Source: Carnobacterium divergens DSM 20623 (lineage in GTDB: Bacteria; Bacillota; Bacilli; Lactobacillales; Carnobacteriaceae). From it: a stretch of DNA of 64,000 nucleotides. This document shows, piece after piece, positions 1 to 12,610 of this stretch (the first letter of the stretch is position 1; every line of letters starts with the position of its first letter). A program made the translations under genes and the position numbers. The stretch covers positions 1,550,001-1,614,000 of the forward strand of contig NZ_JQLO01000001.1 in NCBI RefSeq assembly GCF_000744255.1, in the 5' to 3' direction. Below the pieces are notes generated by a model. It saw only the letters and a program-made list of their open reading frames with translations. It was not told the origin of the DNA and made no database searches.

Positions 1-348
1 GTCATTGGTAGCCATTTTTGCTGTCTCTTCTGATTTTTTCTTAAGAATCAAACTGACTTCTTCCACTCGAAGTTCTACTGCAAAAACGGTCTCGTCTTCC
101 TTATTCAAATACGTTCTAGACTGCATGCGGCCACTTAAGCCAAGCTGAACACCCTTTTCACAATTATCTGCAATAATTTTAGCTACTGGTCCCCAAGCAA
201 CAAATGGAATAAAATCAGCTTCTTGTTTTTTATCTTTTTTATATATTCTTTGAATGGCTAATGTATTATTGATGACTTGACTTCCATTCCCTACCTGTTG
301 TATTTCAACTTCTCTTACAATTCTTCCTATCAATGATACTTGATTCAT
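1..348 (-). CDS. ssb: Single-stranded DNA-binding protein (3' end outside window)
   Basis: The frame is open from an ATG at 348 to the window edge, giving 116 residues and no stop. The N-terminus MNQVSLIGRIV and the later FIPFVAWG and GLSGRMQSRTY segments are the OB-fold signature of bacterial SSB. The protein binds single-stranded DNA in replication, repair or uptake. A good ribosome site (GGAGTG) sits 6 bases before the ATG. The start of the protein is complete; the C-terminal end, including any acidic tip, lies off the left edge. A position next to mbl resembles that of the B. subtilis competence-type ssbB (ywpH), so a short second SSB is as likely as the essential one. The gene has its own transcription unit, separated from epuA by a terminator. 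Confidence 0.9.
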   Translation of the reverse strand, partial: MNQVSLIGRIVREVEIQQVGNGSQVINNTLAIQRIYKKDKKQEADFIPFVAWGPVAKIIADNCEKGVQLGLSGRMQSRTYLNKEDETVFAVELRVEEVSLILKKKSEETAKMATND

Positions 349-404
349 TTTGTTCACTCCTTTTTTCTGTCTAGTCTAACTATCCGCATTTTTATCTCAT
401 CTCA

Positions 405-442
405 TTAAAAAAAGCTACTTAACAAATTTGTTAAGTAGCTTT
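405..442 (-). terminator. Rho-independent terminator after epuA-like gene
   Basis: A perfect 16-bp inverted repeat (arms 411-426 and 427-442, AAAGCTACTTAACAAA and its complement) is followed on the minus strand by a T run at 405-413. It lies 14 bases after the stop of the 456-650 gene. Confidence 0.85.
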
Positions 443-455
443 AGCTAAAACAATA

Positions 456-650
456 TTAAATTCCCTTACTAAAATAACTGAAAATGTGCTTCCATGTTGC
501 ACCACTAAAAATTGCAAAAGGATTGCCATCCCCTAAAACACCAAAGCCAATCATTGCTCCTATTAAAAAGGTCATTATGATCAAGACAAGCACAATCAAT
601 ACTTTCAATGCAAAGGGCATTGGAGTAGTTCTTATTTTATTCTCTTTCAA
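456..650 (-). CDS. EpuA-like small membrane protein (annotated in relatives as RNA polymerase subunit beta-like)
   Basis: This 64-residue protein has one transmembrane helix (about residues 13-36, ALKVLIVLVLIIMTFLIGAM) followed by GFGVLGDG and a short outer tail. The G-x-G-V-x-G-x-G-N motif and the position downstream of a cell-wall gene block (murA, mbl) match the EpuA family (PF11772). In pneumococcus epuA sits directly after murA. Its molecular role is unknown; the common database label RNA polymerase subunit beta comes from a misannotation. It ends at a strong terminator, so it is the last gene of the mbl unit. Confidence 0.7.
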   Translation of the reverse strand: MKENKIRTTPMPFALKVLIVLVLIIMTFLIGAMIGFGVLGDGNPFAIFSGATWKHIFSYFSKGI

Positions 651-693
651 TGTAACACCTCTTCAATCAATTACTCTCATAAGAAAGTTTGCT

Positions 694-1680
694 TTAACGA
701 CGTTTTTTATTTATGTTTTCAAGTAAAATTCCAGTTCCAAGCGCAACTGCATCTAATGGATGTTCTGCAGCAAATACAGGAACTTTAAGCTCTTCTGCGA
801 ATAATTGGTCAATCCCATCTAGTAAAGCTCCTCCGCCCGTTAAAATGACACCACGGTCGATAATATCTGCTGATAATTCAGGAGGAGTTTGTTCTAGAAC
901 ATCTTTTGCTTGTTGAACAATCAACATCATTGATTCATTCAAAGCTTCTTGCACTTCTGCAGAAGTGATGGTAATCGTTCTTGGTAATCCACTTACCATA
1001 TCACGACCTCTAACGTCCATTGAGTCATCACGATTGTTAGGGAAAACTGTTCCAATTTCAATTTTGATAGATTCTGCAGTACGTTCACCAATCAACAATT
1101 TGTATTTTTTCTTCACATATTGAGTGATTTCACTGTCTAATTTATCGCCAGCTAATTTAAGTGAACGACTTGTCACAATATCTCCCATTGAAAGAACTGC
1201 AATATCACTTGTTCCTCCGCCAATATCAATGACCATGTTGCCGCTAGGTTGGAAAATATCCATTCCAGCACCGATTGCTGCTACTTTTGGCTCTTCTTCA
1301 AGGTACACATTTTTACCACCGCTTTTTTCAGCAGCTTGAATAATGGCTTTTTGCTCAATTGAAGTAATGTTTGTAGGACAGCAGATTAAAATGTTTGGTT
1401 TTGATAAAAACCCTTTTACGTTTAATTTATCAATAAAATATGAAAGCATTGCTTCAGTAATGTCAAAATCAGCAATTACTCCATCTTCAAGAGGACGAAT
1501 CGCACGAATATTTCCTGGAGTACGTCCAACCATACGATATGCTTCTTCTCCAACAGCTAGTACTTGATTTGTTGCGGTATCAACTGCAACTACAGCAGGT
1601 TCATTTAAAACAATCCCCTTGCCTTTCACATGTATTAATACATTTGCTGTCCCTAAATCTATCCCAATATCTTTCGCCAT
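694..1680 (-). CDS. mbl: MreB-family actin-like cell shape protein Mbl
   Basis: The product is a cytoplasmic, membrane-associated actin homologue that guides side-wall peptidoglycan synthesis. It has 328 residues from the ATG at 1680; an upstream in-frame start at 1713 lacks the family N-terminus. The ATG follows GAGAGGAG at good distance and gives MAKDIGIDLGTANVLI. Visible actin-fold motifs are the phosphate-1 loop DIGIDLGTAN, connect-1/phosphate-2 VIDIGGGTSD and the adenosine motif TGGGALL. The segments RMVGRTPGNI, LICCPTNIT and ERTAESIKI closely follow B. subtilis Mbl rather than MreB or MreBH. There is no mreCD nearby, as expected for mbl. It is transcribed with the downstream EpuA-like gene. 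Confidence 0.93.
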   Translation of the reverse strand: MAKDIGIDLGTANVLIHVKGKGIVLNEPAVVAVDTATNQVLAVGEEAYRMVGRTPGNIRAIRPLEDGVIADFDITEAMLSYFIDKLNVKGFLSKPNILICCPTNITSIEQKAIIQAAEKSGGKNVYLEEEPKVAAIGAGMDIFQPSGNMVIDIGGGTSDIAVLSMGDIVTSRSLKLAGDKLDSEITQYVKKKYKLLIGERTAESIKIEIGTVFPNNRDDSMDVRGRDMVSGLPRTITITSAEVQEALNESMMLIVQQAKDVLEQTPPELSADIIDRGVILTGGGALLDGIDQLFAEELKVPVFAAEHPLDAVALGTGILLENINKKRR

Positions 1681-1802
1681 TATCTTTGTTCTCCTCTCAA
1701 AGCTCTTGTTCATTTTTAGGCTATCTATTTATGTAGCCATCTAATTTTCTATTATAGCATAACTTATCTTAATGGGAAACCGTGATTTTATGAATATTTT
1801 CT

Positions 1803-1833
1803 AAAAAAAAACACATCTTAACGATGTGTTTTT
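1803..1833 (-). terminator. Terminator of murA
   Basis: Arms ACACATC (1811-1817) and GATGTGT (1823-1829), extended by flanking A/T pairs, are followed on the minus strand by a run of T (1803-1810). It lies 12 bases past the murA stop. Confidence 0.85.
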
Positions 1834-1845
1834 CTAGTAATTCTC

Positions 1846-3159
1846 TTATGATGCAAAAATTTGATCAAGTTCTGCTTCTTTTAGTAGATGCTCTTCTTCT
1901 TCATTGATACGCTCAACATCAGCACCCAATGCTTGTAATTTTTTATGGAATTCAAAGTAACCACGATCTAGGTACTCTAAATGAGTCACACGAGTGTAAC
2001 CTTCAGAACATAAACCATTTAAAATCAAAGCTGCTGCTGCTCTTAAATCGGTTGCTGCTACTTCAGCTCCTTGAAGTTTTGTTGGACCATAAATAACAAG
2101 AGATTGACCTTCAACTTTAAACTGAGCATTCATGCGACGTAATTCTTCCATATGCATGTAACGATTTTCAAAAACGGTTTCAGTCATCGTACTTGTTCCT
2201 TCAGCCATTAATTGAATTGCCGTCATTTGAGCTTGCATGTCTGTTGGAAAACCAGGATGAGGCATTGTTTTTACATCCGTTGCTTTTAATTTTTCAGGAC
2301 CAATAATACGTAGACCCTTTTCTTCTTCAATAATCGTTACATTCATTTCTTTTAATTTTGAAATTAATGGTTTATTATGTTCTGCAACTGCATCTTCCAC
2401 CAAAATATTTCCTTGTGTCATTGCTGCAGCAATCATAAAGGTTCCTGCTTCAATCCGGTCAGGAATAATTGAATGTTCAATGCCTGTTAATTCTGCAACG
2501 CCTTCAATTCTAATGGTTTCAGTTCCTGCTCCCACAACTTTTGCACCCATTCGGTTTAAGAAGTTCGCAAGATCCACAATTTCTGGCTCTCTTGCAACAT
2601 TTTCAATTGTTGTGGTTCCTTTTGCTAAGGTTGCTGCCATCATGATGTTTTGAGTTGCGCCAACACTTGGAAAATCAAGGTAAATACGAGCGCCTACTAA
2701 TTCATCAGCAAATGCCTCTATATAGCCATTTTCGATATGTACTCTCGCACCCATCGCTTCAAAGCCTTTTAAATGTAAATCGATTGGTCTTGTGCCGATC
2801 GCACAACCACCAGGTAACGCTACTTTTGCATGTCCCAAACGTGCTAGTAGTGGCCCCATTACAACAATTGATGCTCGCATTTTGCTTACATATTCAAAAG
2901 GTGCTTCAAAATTCAAATCATGTGTTGCATTAATTTGAACTTCTTTATCTGTTTCATTAAATGCTACATCTAAGTTTAAATGGTGTAATACTTCATTGAT
3001 TGTGTATACATCTGATAAAGTTGGAACGTTTGTTAATTTACTTTCTCCAACGCTTGCTAAAATTGTCGCTGCTAAAATTGGTAAAACAGCATTTTTAGCA
3101 CCCTCTACTTTAACTGTTCCTTCAAGACGTTTGCCGCCACGAACAATTATTTTTTCCAT
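1846..3159 (-). CDS. murA: UDP-N-acetylglucosamine 1-carboxyvinyltransferase
   Basis: This enzyme catalyses the first committed step of peptidoglycan synthesis, transferring enolpyruvate from PEP to UDP-GlcNAc in the cytoplasm. The 437-residue length is normal. The N-terminus carries [12 protein letters not shown], and the catalytic, fosfomycin-binding cysteine is C119 in [11 protein letters not shown]. The conserved Arg/Asp region [13 protein letters not shown] is near the C-terminus. The start at 3159 follows GGAGGGG. Low-GC Gram-positives usually carry two MurA paralogues; the position between DUF1146 and mbl is that of MurA1. An own terminator separates it from mbl. Confidence 0.96.
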   Translation of the reverse strand: MEKIIVRGGKRLEGTVKVEGAKNAVLPILAATILASVGESKLTNVPTLSDVYTINEVLHHLNLDVAFNETDKEVQINATHDLNFEAPFEYVSKMRASIVVMGPLLARLGHAKVALPGGCAIGTRPIDLHLKGFEAMGARVHIENGYIEAFADELVGARIYLDFPSVGATQNIMMAATLAKGTTTIENVAREPEIVDLANFLNRMGAKVVGAGTETIRIEGVAELTGIEHSIIPDRIEAGTFMIAAAMTQGNILVEDAVAEHNKPLISKLKEMNVTIIEEEKGLRIIGPEKLKATDVKTMPHPGFPTDMQAQMTAIQLMAEGTSTMTETVFENRYMHMEELRRMNAQFKVEGQSLVIYGPTKLQGAEVAATDLRAAAALILNGLCSEGYTRVTHLEYLDRGYFEFHKKLQALGADVERINEEEEHLLKEAELDQIFAS

Positions 3160-3310
3160 GTTAACCCCTCCGAAAAATCTCAGTTAATTCTTTCATTTAA
3201 AATTACGTTATTTTATTATAGATTTATGCCACTTTTGGCATTATATCATGAACATCGTTGTTTAAACAAATTATTAACTAGTAATGTAAAAAAACTTATG
3301 GAAATTTAAT

Positions 3311-3544
3311 CTAATTAAGTAAAAATATTAGATTTTTAGATAAATTCAAAAATTCTAAAACAAAATTACTGACTGTATATCCAATGGTAATTGAAAAAAA
3401 AACATACAAAATACGTGCTTGTGCGACATGATTTTTCTTAATCCATGATTCAATTCTCAAGCCTTTTAAAGCCCAAAATGAAACCATAATAAAAAAAATA
3501 TTTGTTGCAATTCCTATGATGGCTTGAACACCTAAAAGGTTCAT
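3311..3544 (-). CDS. DUF1146 (YwzB-like) membrane protein
   Basis: A 77-residue protein with two predicted transmembrane helices (about residues 5-25 and 45-68) and the loop LKGLRIESWIKKNHVAQARILYV split between them. This loop and the position between atpC and murA identify the DUF1146/YwzB family of unknown function. The ATG at 3544 (MNLLGVQAI) is preferred over the one at 3556 because AGGA/AGG lies at usable distance only for it. No partner is known. Confidence 0.8.
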   Translation of the reverse strand: MNLLGVQAIIGIATNIFFIMVSFWALKGLRIESWIKKNHVAQARILYVFFSITIGYTVSNFVLEFLNLSKNLIFLLN

Positions 3545-3734
3545 TTTTCCTACCATCCTTTCGTTATTTAAATATATGCTACCATAAATACATCAAAAAA
3601 TAAATCATTCCTATTTCATTTGCAACATTCTTAATATTTAAGGGGAGCCTTAATTGTATTGTTATGCATTTTTTTATCTTTTGTATGTATATTTTTATAT
3701 TTATTTGTTATTTTAAATATAAAATTATGCCAAT

Positions 3735-3781
3735 AAAAAAACAAGTACGCTTCAATTAATATTATTAATTGAAGCAACTTG
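3735..3781 (-). terminator. Terminator of the ATP synthase operon
   Basis: A long hairpin has core arms GCTTCAATTAAT (3749-3760) and ATTAATTGAAGC (3764-3775), extended by CAAGT/ACTTG pairs. T6 follows on the minus strand. It begins 7 bases after the atpC stop. Confidence 0.88.
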
Positions 3782-3787
3782 CAACTT

Positions 3788-4210
3788 TTAGCGACGATGT
3801 TTTGACACACTGATACGATTGATTGCTTTGTTAAGAGCAACGGTTGCTCGCTGTACAGCATCTCGGTCTTCTTTTTCATGCGCTTCTTGAATTCGTTTCT
3901 CAGCTCTTGATTTTGCTCGTTCAGCGCGATCAAGATCAATGTCACGTTCGCGCTCAGCACTGTCTGCAATAATCGTACAAACATTGTCACGAACTTCCAT
4001 TACGCCACCATTCACAGCGATTGCATCTTCATGGTTTTCTGAATCTACTCGTTTGATACGAACTTCATCAATTGATAAAGGAACAATAATAGGCGCATGT
4101 TGAGGTAAAATCCCCACTTCTCCATCAAGTGTTTTAGCAACAACCATTTTAGATTGGTGGTTGTAAACAATGCCATCAGGGGTAACGATATTTACTTTTA
4201 AAATAGCCAT
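3788..4210 (-). CDS. atpC: ATP synthase F1 subunit epsilon
   Basis: Central-stalk subunit that couples rotation to catalysis and inhibits ATP hydrolysis. It has 140 residues: an N-terminal beta sandwich (NIVTPDGIVY, GEVGILPQHAPI) and a C-terminal helical hairpin rich in Arg/Glu (about residues 88-138). It is the last gene of the atp operon, 12 bases after atpD, and is followed directly by the operon terminator. Confidence 0.95.
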   Translation of the reverse strand: MAILKVNIVTPDGIVYNHQSKMVVAKTLDGEVGILPQHAPIIVPLSIDEVRIKRVDSENHEDAIAVNGGVMEVRDNVCTIIADSAERERDIDLDRAERAKSRAEKRIQEAHEKEDRDAVQRATVALNKAINRISVSKHRR

Positions 4211-4222
4211 AGTTACTCCTCC

Positions 4223-5677
<1,455 letters not shown>

Positions 5678-6595
5678 CTATTCTAATGCCGAAGCTCCAC
5701 CGACAATTTCCGTAATTTCTTGCGTGATTGCGGCTTGACGCGCACGGTTATAATGGATGGTTAAATCATCAATAATTGATTTAGCATTATCCGTTGCACT
5801 CTTCATGGCACTCATTCTCGCAGCATGCTCCGCGGCCTTAGCATCTAAGATAGCGCCATATATCAAACTTTCGGCATATTGTGGCAATAGAATATCCAAA
5901 ATTGCTTCTTTAGAAGGTTCGAAGATATATTCCACTTCATATTCAACGGATTCGCTAGCATCCAAATCGCTTAATGGCAACATTTTTTCAGCGCGATATT
6001 GGAACGAGAGTGAATTAATATGGTGATTGTAACAAACGTACAATTCATCAAATACTTCATTTTTATACATTTCTGTCGCAGTTCTTGCAATCTCTCTGAC
6101 TTCTTCAAAGGAAGGTTGATCACTGATATTGCGTAGTTCATAGGCCAAGTTCATTCCTCTTGATTTAAAGAAATTCGCTGCGGCTGAACCCACTGCCATA
6201 AAAACATACTCATCAGATGATTTATGATCTTTTGTAATCATATCAACTGTTGATTTAATAACAGAACTATTGTAGTTACCAGCTAAGCCCTTATCCGAAC
6301 TAATAACGATATAACCAGTTTTTTTCACGGGTCTTTCAATTAGCATATCGTGAAAATCTACATTAGATGCAGAGTTTGAACCGATTAAATTGCTATCTTC
6401 AATCAAAGCTAGTTGAGTCGCTGCCATATGGGTAACGACTTCTCTAACTTTTGACGCGTAGATTTGGAAACCTGCTGCAACATCTTCAGCTTTGCCTAAT
6501 TTTGCACCCGCAACCATTTGCATGGCGCTTGTAATTTGACTCGTCTTTTTAGTTGAAGCAATTCTTTTTTTGATATCAATTAAAGAGGCTGCCAT
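5678..6595 (-). CDS. atpG: ATP synthase F1 subunit gamma
   Basis: Rotor shaft of F1. It has 305 residues, with the N-terminal helix [22 protein letters not shown] and the C-terminal helix ending [21 protein letters not shown] that form the coiled coil inside the alpha/beta ring. The core [14 protein letters not shown] is the family signature. It lies 15 bases after atpA. Confidence 0.97.
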   Translation of the reverse strand: MAASLIDIKKRIASTKKTSQITSAMQMVAGAKLGKAEDVAAGFQIYASKVREVVTHMAATQLALIEDSNLIGSNSASNVDFHDMLIERPVKKTGYIVISSDKGLAGNYNSSVIKSTVDMITKDHKSSDEYVFMAVGSAAANFFKSRGMNLAYELRNISDQPSFEEVREIARTATEMYKNEVFDELYVCYNHHINSLSFQYRAEKMLPLSDLDASESVEYEVEYIFEPSKEAILDILLPQYAESLIYGAILDAKAAEHAARMSAMKSATDNAKSIIDDLTIHYNRARQAAITQEITEIVGGASALE

Positions 6596-6610
6596 TTATC
6601 TCCACCGCCT

Positions 6611-8179
<1,569 letters not shown>

Positions 8180-8193
8180 TCAACCTTTTACAT

Positions 8194-8736
8194 TTATTTA
8201 GCAATTTGTTTTTTCAATGTTTCTAAATTTAAACGAATACTACCATCAAAAATTTGATGTTCTGCTTCGATGATTACGCCACCTAAAATCTCAGGATCAA
8301 CAACTTCGTCAAAAATCACTTTTTTACCGTCTAATTTTTTTACAAAAACATCCGCTAAACGTGTTTTTTGTGCTTCTGTTAAAGGCACTGCTGTTGTCAC
8401 TTTCGCTAAAATTGTCCGGTTTTTGTGGTCATAAAGCTTTTCAAATTCATCCACGATCAATTCCATGTCGCCCATGCGATCATAATCAAAAATCATTAAG
8501 ACAAAGTTTTGCATCAACTCTGGAAAATTCTTAATTAAATTGTCCACAATCGGACGTTTTTGAGCAAGTGTTAATCTGGCATCTGATAAAACTAAGCCCA
8601 ACCCAGGATTTTCGCCAAAAATTTGACGAATATCCATCATATTATCAAAAGCTTCTTTGATACAGTCGTGCTCTTCTGCTAAATTATAATATGCTTTTGC
8701 GTAACGAGTTGCTACTGTGTGCTTATTTAATTTCAT
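8194..8736 (-). CDS. atpH: ATP synthase F1 subunit delta
   Basis: Peripheral stalk subunit that fixes F1 to the b dimer. It has 180 residues, the N-terminal helical bundle start TVATRYAKAYYNLAEE and the C-terminal family motif VDPEILGGVIIEAEHQIFDGSIR. It overlaps the atpF stop by 4 bases (ATGA type), which implies translational coupling. Confidence 0.96.
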   Translation of the reverse strand: MKLNKHTVATRYAKAYYNLAEEHDCIKEAFDNMMDIRQIFGENPGLGLVLSDARLTLAQKRPIVDNLIKNFPELMQNFVLMIFDYDRMGDMELIVDEFEKLYDHKNRTILAKVTTAVPLTEAQKTRLADVFVKKLDGKKVIFDEVVDPEILGGVIIEAEHQIFDGSIRLNLETLKKQIAK

Positions 8737-9248
8737 TTGTCATCAGCCAACCCTTCAATGTACTCATCGATTAAAGCGGCATGTCCCTCACTTGTAAGTT
8801 CTTTACCGATTAACTTCGCTGCAATTTCCATTGATAGTTGACTCACATCACTTTTAACGCTTTCTATTGCTTTTTGTTTTTCCATTTCGATATCCAACTG
8901 TGCTTCAGCTTTGATGCGTTCTGCATCTTCTTTCGCCTTTTCCAACATATCACGTTTGATTCTTTCACCATTTTCTCTAGCGTTGTTTAAAATAGTCAAA
9001 GCTTCATTACGAGTCTCATCCATTTTTTCTTTGCCTTCAACAGCTAAACGATTGGCTTCAATACGAGAGTTTTCTGCACTGTCAATATTTTTCGAAATTT
9101 GCCTTTCACGTTCCTCCATAATCCCCATTAGAGGTTTCCAAGCAAACTTTTTTAGAACTAACAATAGCAATAAGAAGGCTAATAAGACAAAAATTGTATC
9201 TCCAGCACTGGTAGATTCTCCTAATACTAAATCGTACATTCCCGACAC
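8733..9248 (-). CDS. atpF: ATP synthase F0 subunit b
   Basis: Stator subunit of 171 residues. It has one N-terminal membrane helix (about residues 16-36, TIFVLLAFLLLLLVLKKF), the conserved KPLMGIMEERERQI and a long charged, coiled-coil helix to the C-terminus that contacts delta. It is coupled to atpH by a 4-base overlap. Confidence 0.96.
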   Translation of the reverse strand: MSGMYDLVLGESTSAGDTIFVLLAFLLLLLVLKKFAWKPLMGIMEERERQISKNIDSAENSRIEANRLAVEGKEKMDETRNEALTILNNARENGERIKRDMLEKAKEDAERIKAEAQLDIEMEKQKAIESVKSDVSQLSMEIAAKLIGKELTSEGHAALIDEYIEGLADDK

Positions 9249-9323
9249 TCCTTCTAATCACTTATTCATAGATGAACCAAAAAGGCAGATGTATGAAAAT
9301 TTTTTCTCCGCCTTTTATTCGTT

Positions 9324-9536
9324 CTATTTAAATACTAAGATAAAGGCAATAACTACTGCCATAATCGGAACAGCTTCAATAAGACCGACCCCGATAAACA
9401 TCATCATTTGTAAGCGACTTTGTAATTCTGGTTGACGTGCTACTGATTCGATTGTTTTTGAAATAACTTTTCCGTTCCCTAATGATGCTCCGATTGCTGC
9501 TCCTGCTACTGCGATTGCTGCTCCAATTAAACCCAT
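9324..9536 (-). CDS. atpE: ATP synthase F0 subunit c
   Basis: Proteolipid of the rotor ring, 70 residues in two membrane helices joined by the polar loop ARQPE. The ion-binding carboxylate is E54 in [10 protein letters not shown]. The Glu is followed by Ala rather than Ser/Thr and no Gln is seen at the usual helix-1 site, so a proton ring is more likely than a sodium ring; this is inferred from known c-subunit motifs. Confidence 0.96.
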   Translation of the reverse strand: MGLIGAAIAVAGAAIGASLGNGKVISKTIESVARQPELQSRLQMMMFIGVGLIEAVPIMAVVIAFILVFK

Positions 9537-9609
9537 GATAAAATTTCCTCCTTAAGAGTGTTACACTCTTTTTCTAAATTTAATTACTGTTAGTGATTTT
9601 TAGTGATTG

Positions 9610-10841
<1,232 letters not shown>

Positions 10842-11125
10842 AAATATACTGTATTTCTTTTTTCAAACTAGTATATTCTTGATTAAATTCAATCAATAAC
10901 CCTTTAAATTTTTTAGCTTCTTTAGGAAAAACATTCTTTAGATATGACCAGTTTATAAATATGATTTTTTTGTAATTCGACTAATCCTGTAATCGCACTC
11001 AAAAGGGCATCCTCGTTTTCGCTATAAAAATCTGGAAAGTCTAGGCTCAGTAATTTGTGCAAACTTTTTTTGATCGATAATTTTTTTAAATCTATTGTCA
11101 CGACATTGTCTCTTAATTTATTCAT
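10842..11125 (-). pseudogene. Barstar-family ribonuclease inhibitor, frameshifted
   Basis: The frame opens at an ATG at 11125 and carries the barstar core: TIDLKKLSIKKSLHKLL, then FPDFYSENEDALLSAITGL, equivalent to the barnase-contacting helix of barstar. It then breaks at a run of seven A/T (10965-10971). Read one frame over, the protein continues as IIFINWSYLKNVFP and ends after LLIEFNQEYTSLKKEIQYI at 10842, which gives a normal-length barstar of about 95 residues. A one-base indel in the homopolymer is the simplest cause: true mutation, phase variation or sequencing error. Barstars inhibit barnase-type RNases and serve as immunity proteins. No barnase-like toxin is left beside it, so it is an orphan immunity gene at the distal end of the LXG island. 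The ribosome site is weak. Confidence 0.75.
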
Positions 11126-11130
11126 GTTGC

Positions 11131-11298
11131 TTTTTCGCACTTGACCTTGTTCTTATCCGTTTCTAAAGAATTATGGAACTCATAGGATTTGTTGAGGTAG
11201 CGCTTTGAATTTGTTTTAGGTTAAACCAAATGACATTGCGGCTCACGCGAACTTGCGTGCTCCGATTATTTGGGTGGATGTAAATTTCCATAAAAGAA
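11131..11298 (-). pseudogene. Fragment of an LXG toxin N-terminal domain
   Basis: The DNA matches part of the intact LXG gene (about 19165-19345, encoding roughly residues 82-140), with internal deletions and substitutions. Matching stretches include the codons for RVSRN, WFNLKQIQSATST and ETDK. The frame is broken and no start remains. It directly precedes the barstar relic, so it is probably what is left of an LXG-barnase effector whose immunity gene survived longer. Confidence 0.75.
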
Positions 11299-11337
11299 AA
11301 AGCGGTATTAATGATTGTTTACTCACTAATACCGTTT
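11295..11337 (-). terminator. Terminator-like hairpin in toxin island
   Basis: Arms CGGTATTA (11303-11310) and TAATACCG (11327-11334) are followed on the minus strand by TTTTTCTTTT. A diverged copy occurs at 15951-15992. Confidence 0.65.
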
Positions 11338-11751
11338 CAATAATTTGATATTTTCTAGTTAAAATCACTCTGTATCAAAGCGGCATTTCAAAAGACTAAA
11401 AAAGTACTTTGAAGTTTTGTACAATTAATACAGCTAGCTTTTGTTAGCTATTGGCAACTTGATTAGTGAGTATTTGCTTTACAATAGACACTATAAAGAA
11501 AGTCAATAGACCGCTAAGCTCTCCTAACGTCGCTATTGACTTTCTTTATTGGGACAAAGCTGACAACATAAAATGTAAAAAAAGAAATGATAAAATTAAA
11601 TCATTTTTTTCAATATTCCATTTCTATACAATGGATATCAACTAGATTTTGTTAGCTATTGAAAACTTGATTAGTGAATTTTTACTTACTAATCAAGTCT
11701 TTCATATCCAATTCCAACCAGATAGTAAAGCGCCCTTTTTATTTTATTAAA
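11335..11751. other. Repeat-rich non-coding stretch
   Basis: Besides the spacer hairpin it holds a direct repeat of about 38 bases (TTTTGTTAGCTATTG followed by AACTTGATTAGTGA), near 11437-11475 and 11647-11684, about 209 bases apart. A hairpin with arms ACTTGATTAGT and its complement lies at 11665-11698. No gene was seen. Confidence 0.6.
11476..11554 (-). repeat. Partial spacer-repeat copy with 17-bp hairpin (copy 1)
   Basis: Same sequence as the hairpin part of the long spacers at 14619-14875 and 17457-17711. Arms ATAAAGAAAGTCAATAG (11493-11509) and the complement (11533-11549) enclose a 23-base loop with GCTAAGCTCTCCTAACG. Stem and loop are both conserved. Homology ends soon after the hairpin. 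Confidence 0.85.
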
Positions 11752-12103
11752 TTAAGATTCTTCTGATAAATTTTTCTCCCCTAAAGGAAGTAACTCCTTC
11801 AATTCCTCTTCTGAAAATAAAACTTTATTATCAGGTACTTTAATTAGCGACTCTGGAAACTTTTTATATATTCTCTAAATTTTTTTCCTAATCTTCTGTA
11901 TTTCTAGATGGCCATCTAGCTGTCTCAGCATATATCATTACTTCATACGTATCATTAGATGATCTAAATGCTTTTTCTACAAGTTCTTTAGTTATTCGAT
12001 AAGAAACAGCCTGATCAAATGGTCCTTGTGGCCATTCTATCTTATACTCATCATTATTCTTTATTATTGCAAAACCATTTCCTAGAAATATCTCTTCTAT
12101 CAA
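11752..12103 (-). pseudogene. Small immunity-like protein, truncated by stop and frameshift
   Basis: An open frame of 71 residues starts at a TTG (12103) with AAAGGTGATG at good distance and ends at a TAG at 11888. It contains NGFAIIKNNDEYKIEWP and YEVMIYAETARWP. After the stop, a neighbouring frame continues without a start as RIYKKFPESLIKVP, then SEEELKELLPLGEKN, to a stop at 11752. Joined, this would be a soluble acidic protein of about 115 residues, normal for an immunity protein. I do not recognise the family. It follows the BECR-like tip and its first immunity candidate, so it may belong to that pair or to a lost toxin. The short form could still be functional. Confidence 0.55.
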
Positions 12104-12175
12104 AACATCACCTTTCTTTATTTAAATACATTTGAAGAGCACTTCACTATTCAGATAGGCTTACTTTTATCATTA

Positions 12176-12580
12176 CTAAGTATGCATCGGAGATATATGC
12201 CCATCTACTTCTAGTAAATCTTTTCTAAAAAAATCAAACAAAATGTATTTATCACCTTTTTTGATAGATAATCCTTCATTAAGGATATAATATTCATCCT
12301 CATTCAGATAAACTTTAATAAATTTACTTTGACCAACTTTTACTAATAAGTCTTCTGCTAAAAGGAATTTCGTAGAATCATCAGTCTCCTCTTTTGGTTG
12401 ATCTCCGATTAGTAAAATCTTACATTCATATTTTAGTCCGATTTTCATAAACGAAAAGTTATTATCGTCACTATATCCTATAGAATTATCAAAACATTTT
12501 TCCACTTTATTAGTAACAATATTTTTCAACTCAATATCTCTATCCATCATTCGTTCTTCTATATTGACTACTTCAAACAT
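12176..12580 (-). CDS. Candidate immunity protein for the BECR-like tip
   Basis: A 134-residue soluble acidic protein with no signal or membrane segment and no family I recognise. The start at 12580 (MFEVVNIEERMMDRDIEL) has GGGGTAGAAGG upstream. It begins 30 bases after the stop of the orphan tip at 12611-13135, the position immunity genes take throughout this island. The assignment as immunity rests only on position. Confidence 0.6.
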   Translation of the reverse strand: MFEVVNIEERMMDRDIELKNIVTNKVEKCFDNSIGYSDDNNFSFMKIGLKYECKILLIGDQPKEETDDSTKFLLAEDLLVKVGQSKFIKVYLNEDEYYILNEGLSIKKGDKYILFDFFRKDLLEVDGHISPMHT

Positions 12581-12610
12581 ACGCCTTCTACCCCTTTTTC
12601 TACCTAATTT

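Noticed and set aside
1681-1713. Longer Mbl starting at 1713
   Set aside because: The added residues are absent from the family and overlap the ribosome site of the ATG at 1680.
713-1736. Several plus-strand open frames opposite mbl
   Set aside because: They mirror the well-conserved mbl gene; compositions are typical of antisense frames.
3631-3990. Minus-strand open frame of 119 residues overlapping atpC
   Set aside because: It is a different frame of the atpC coding sequence plus AT-rich downstream DNA and the operon terminator; no ribosome site or family motif.
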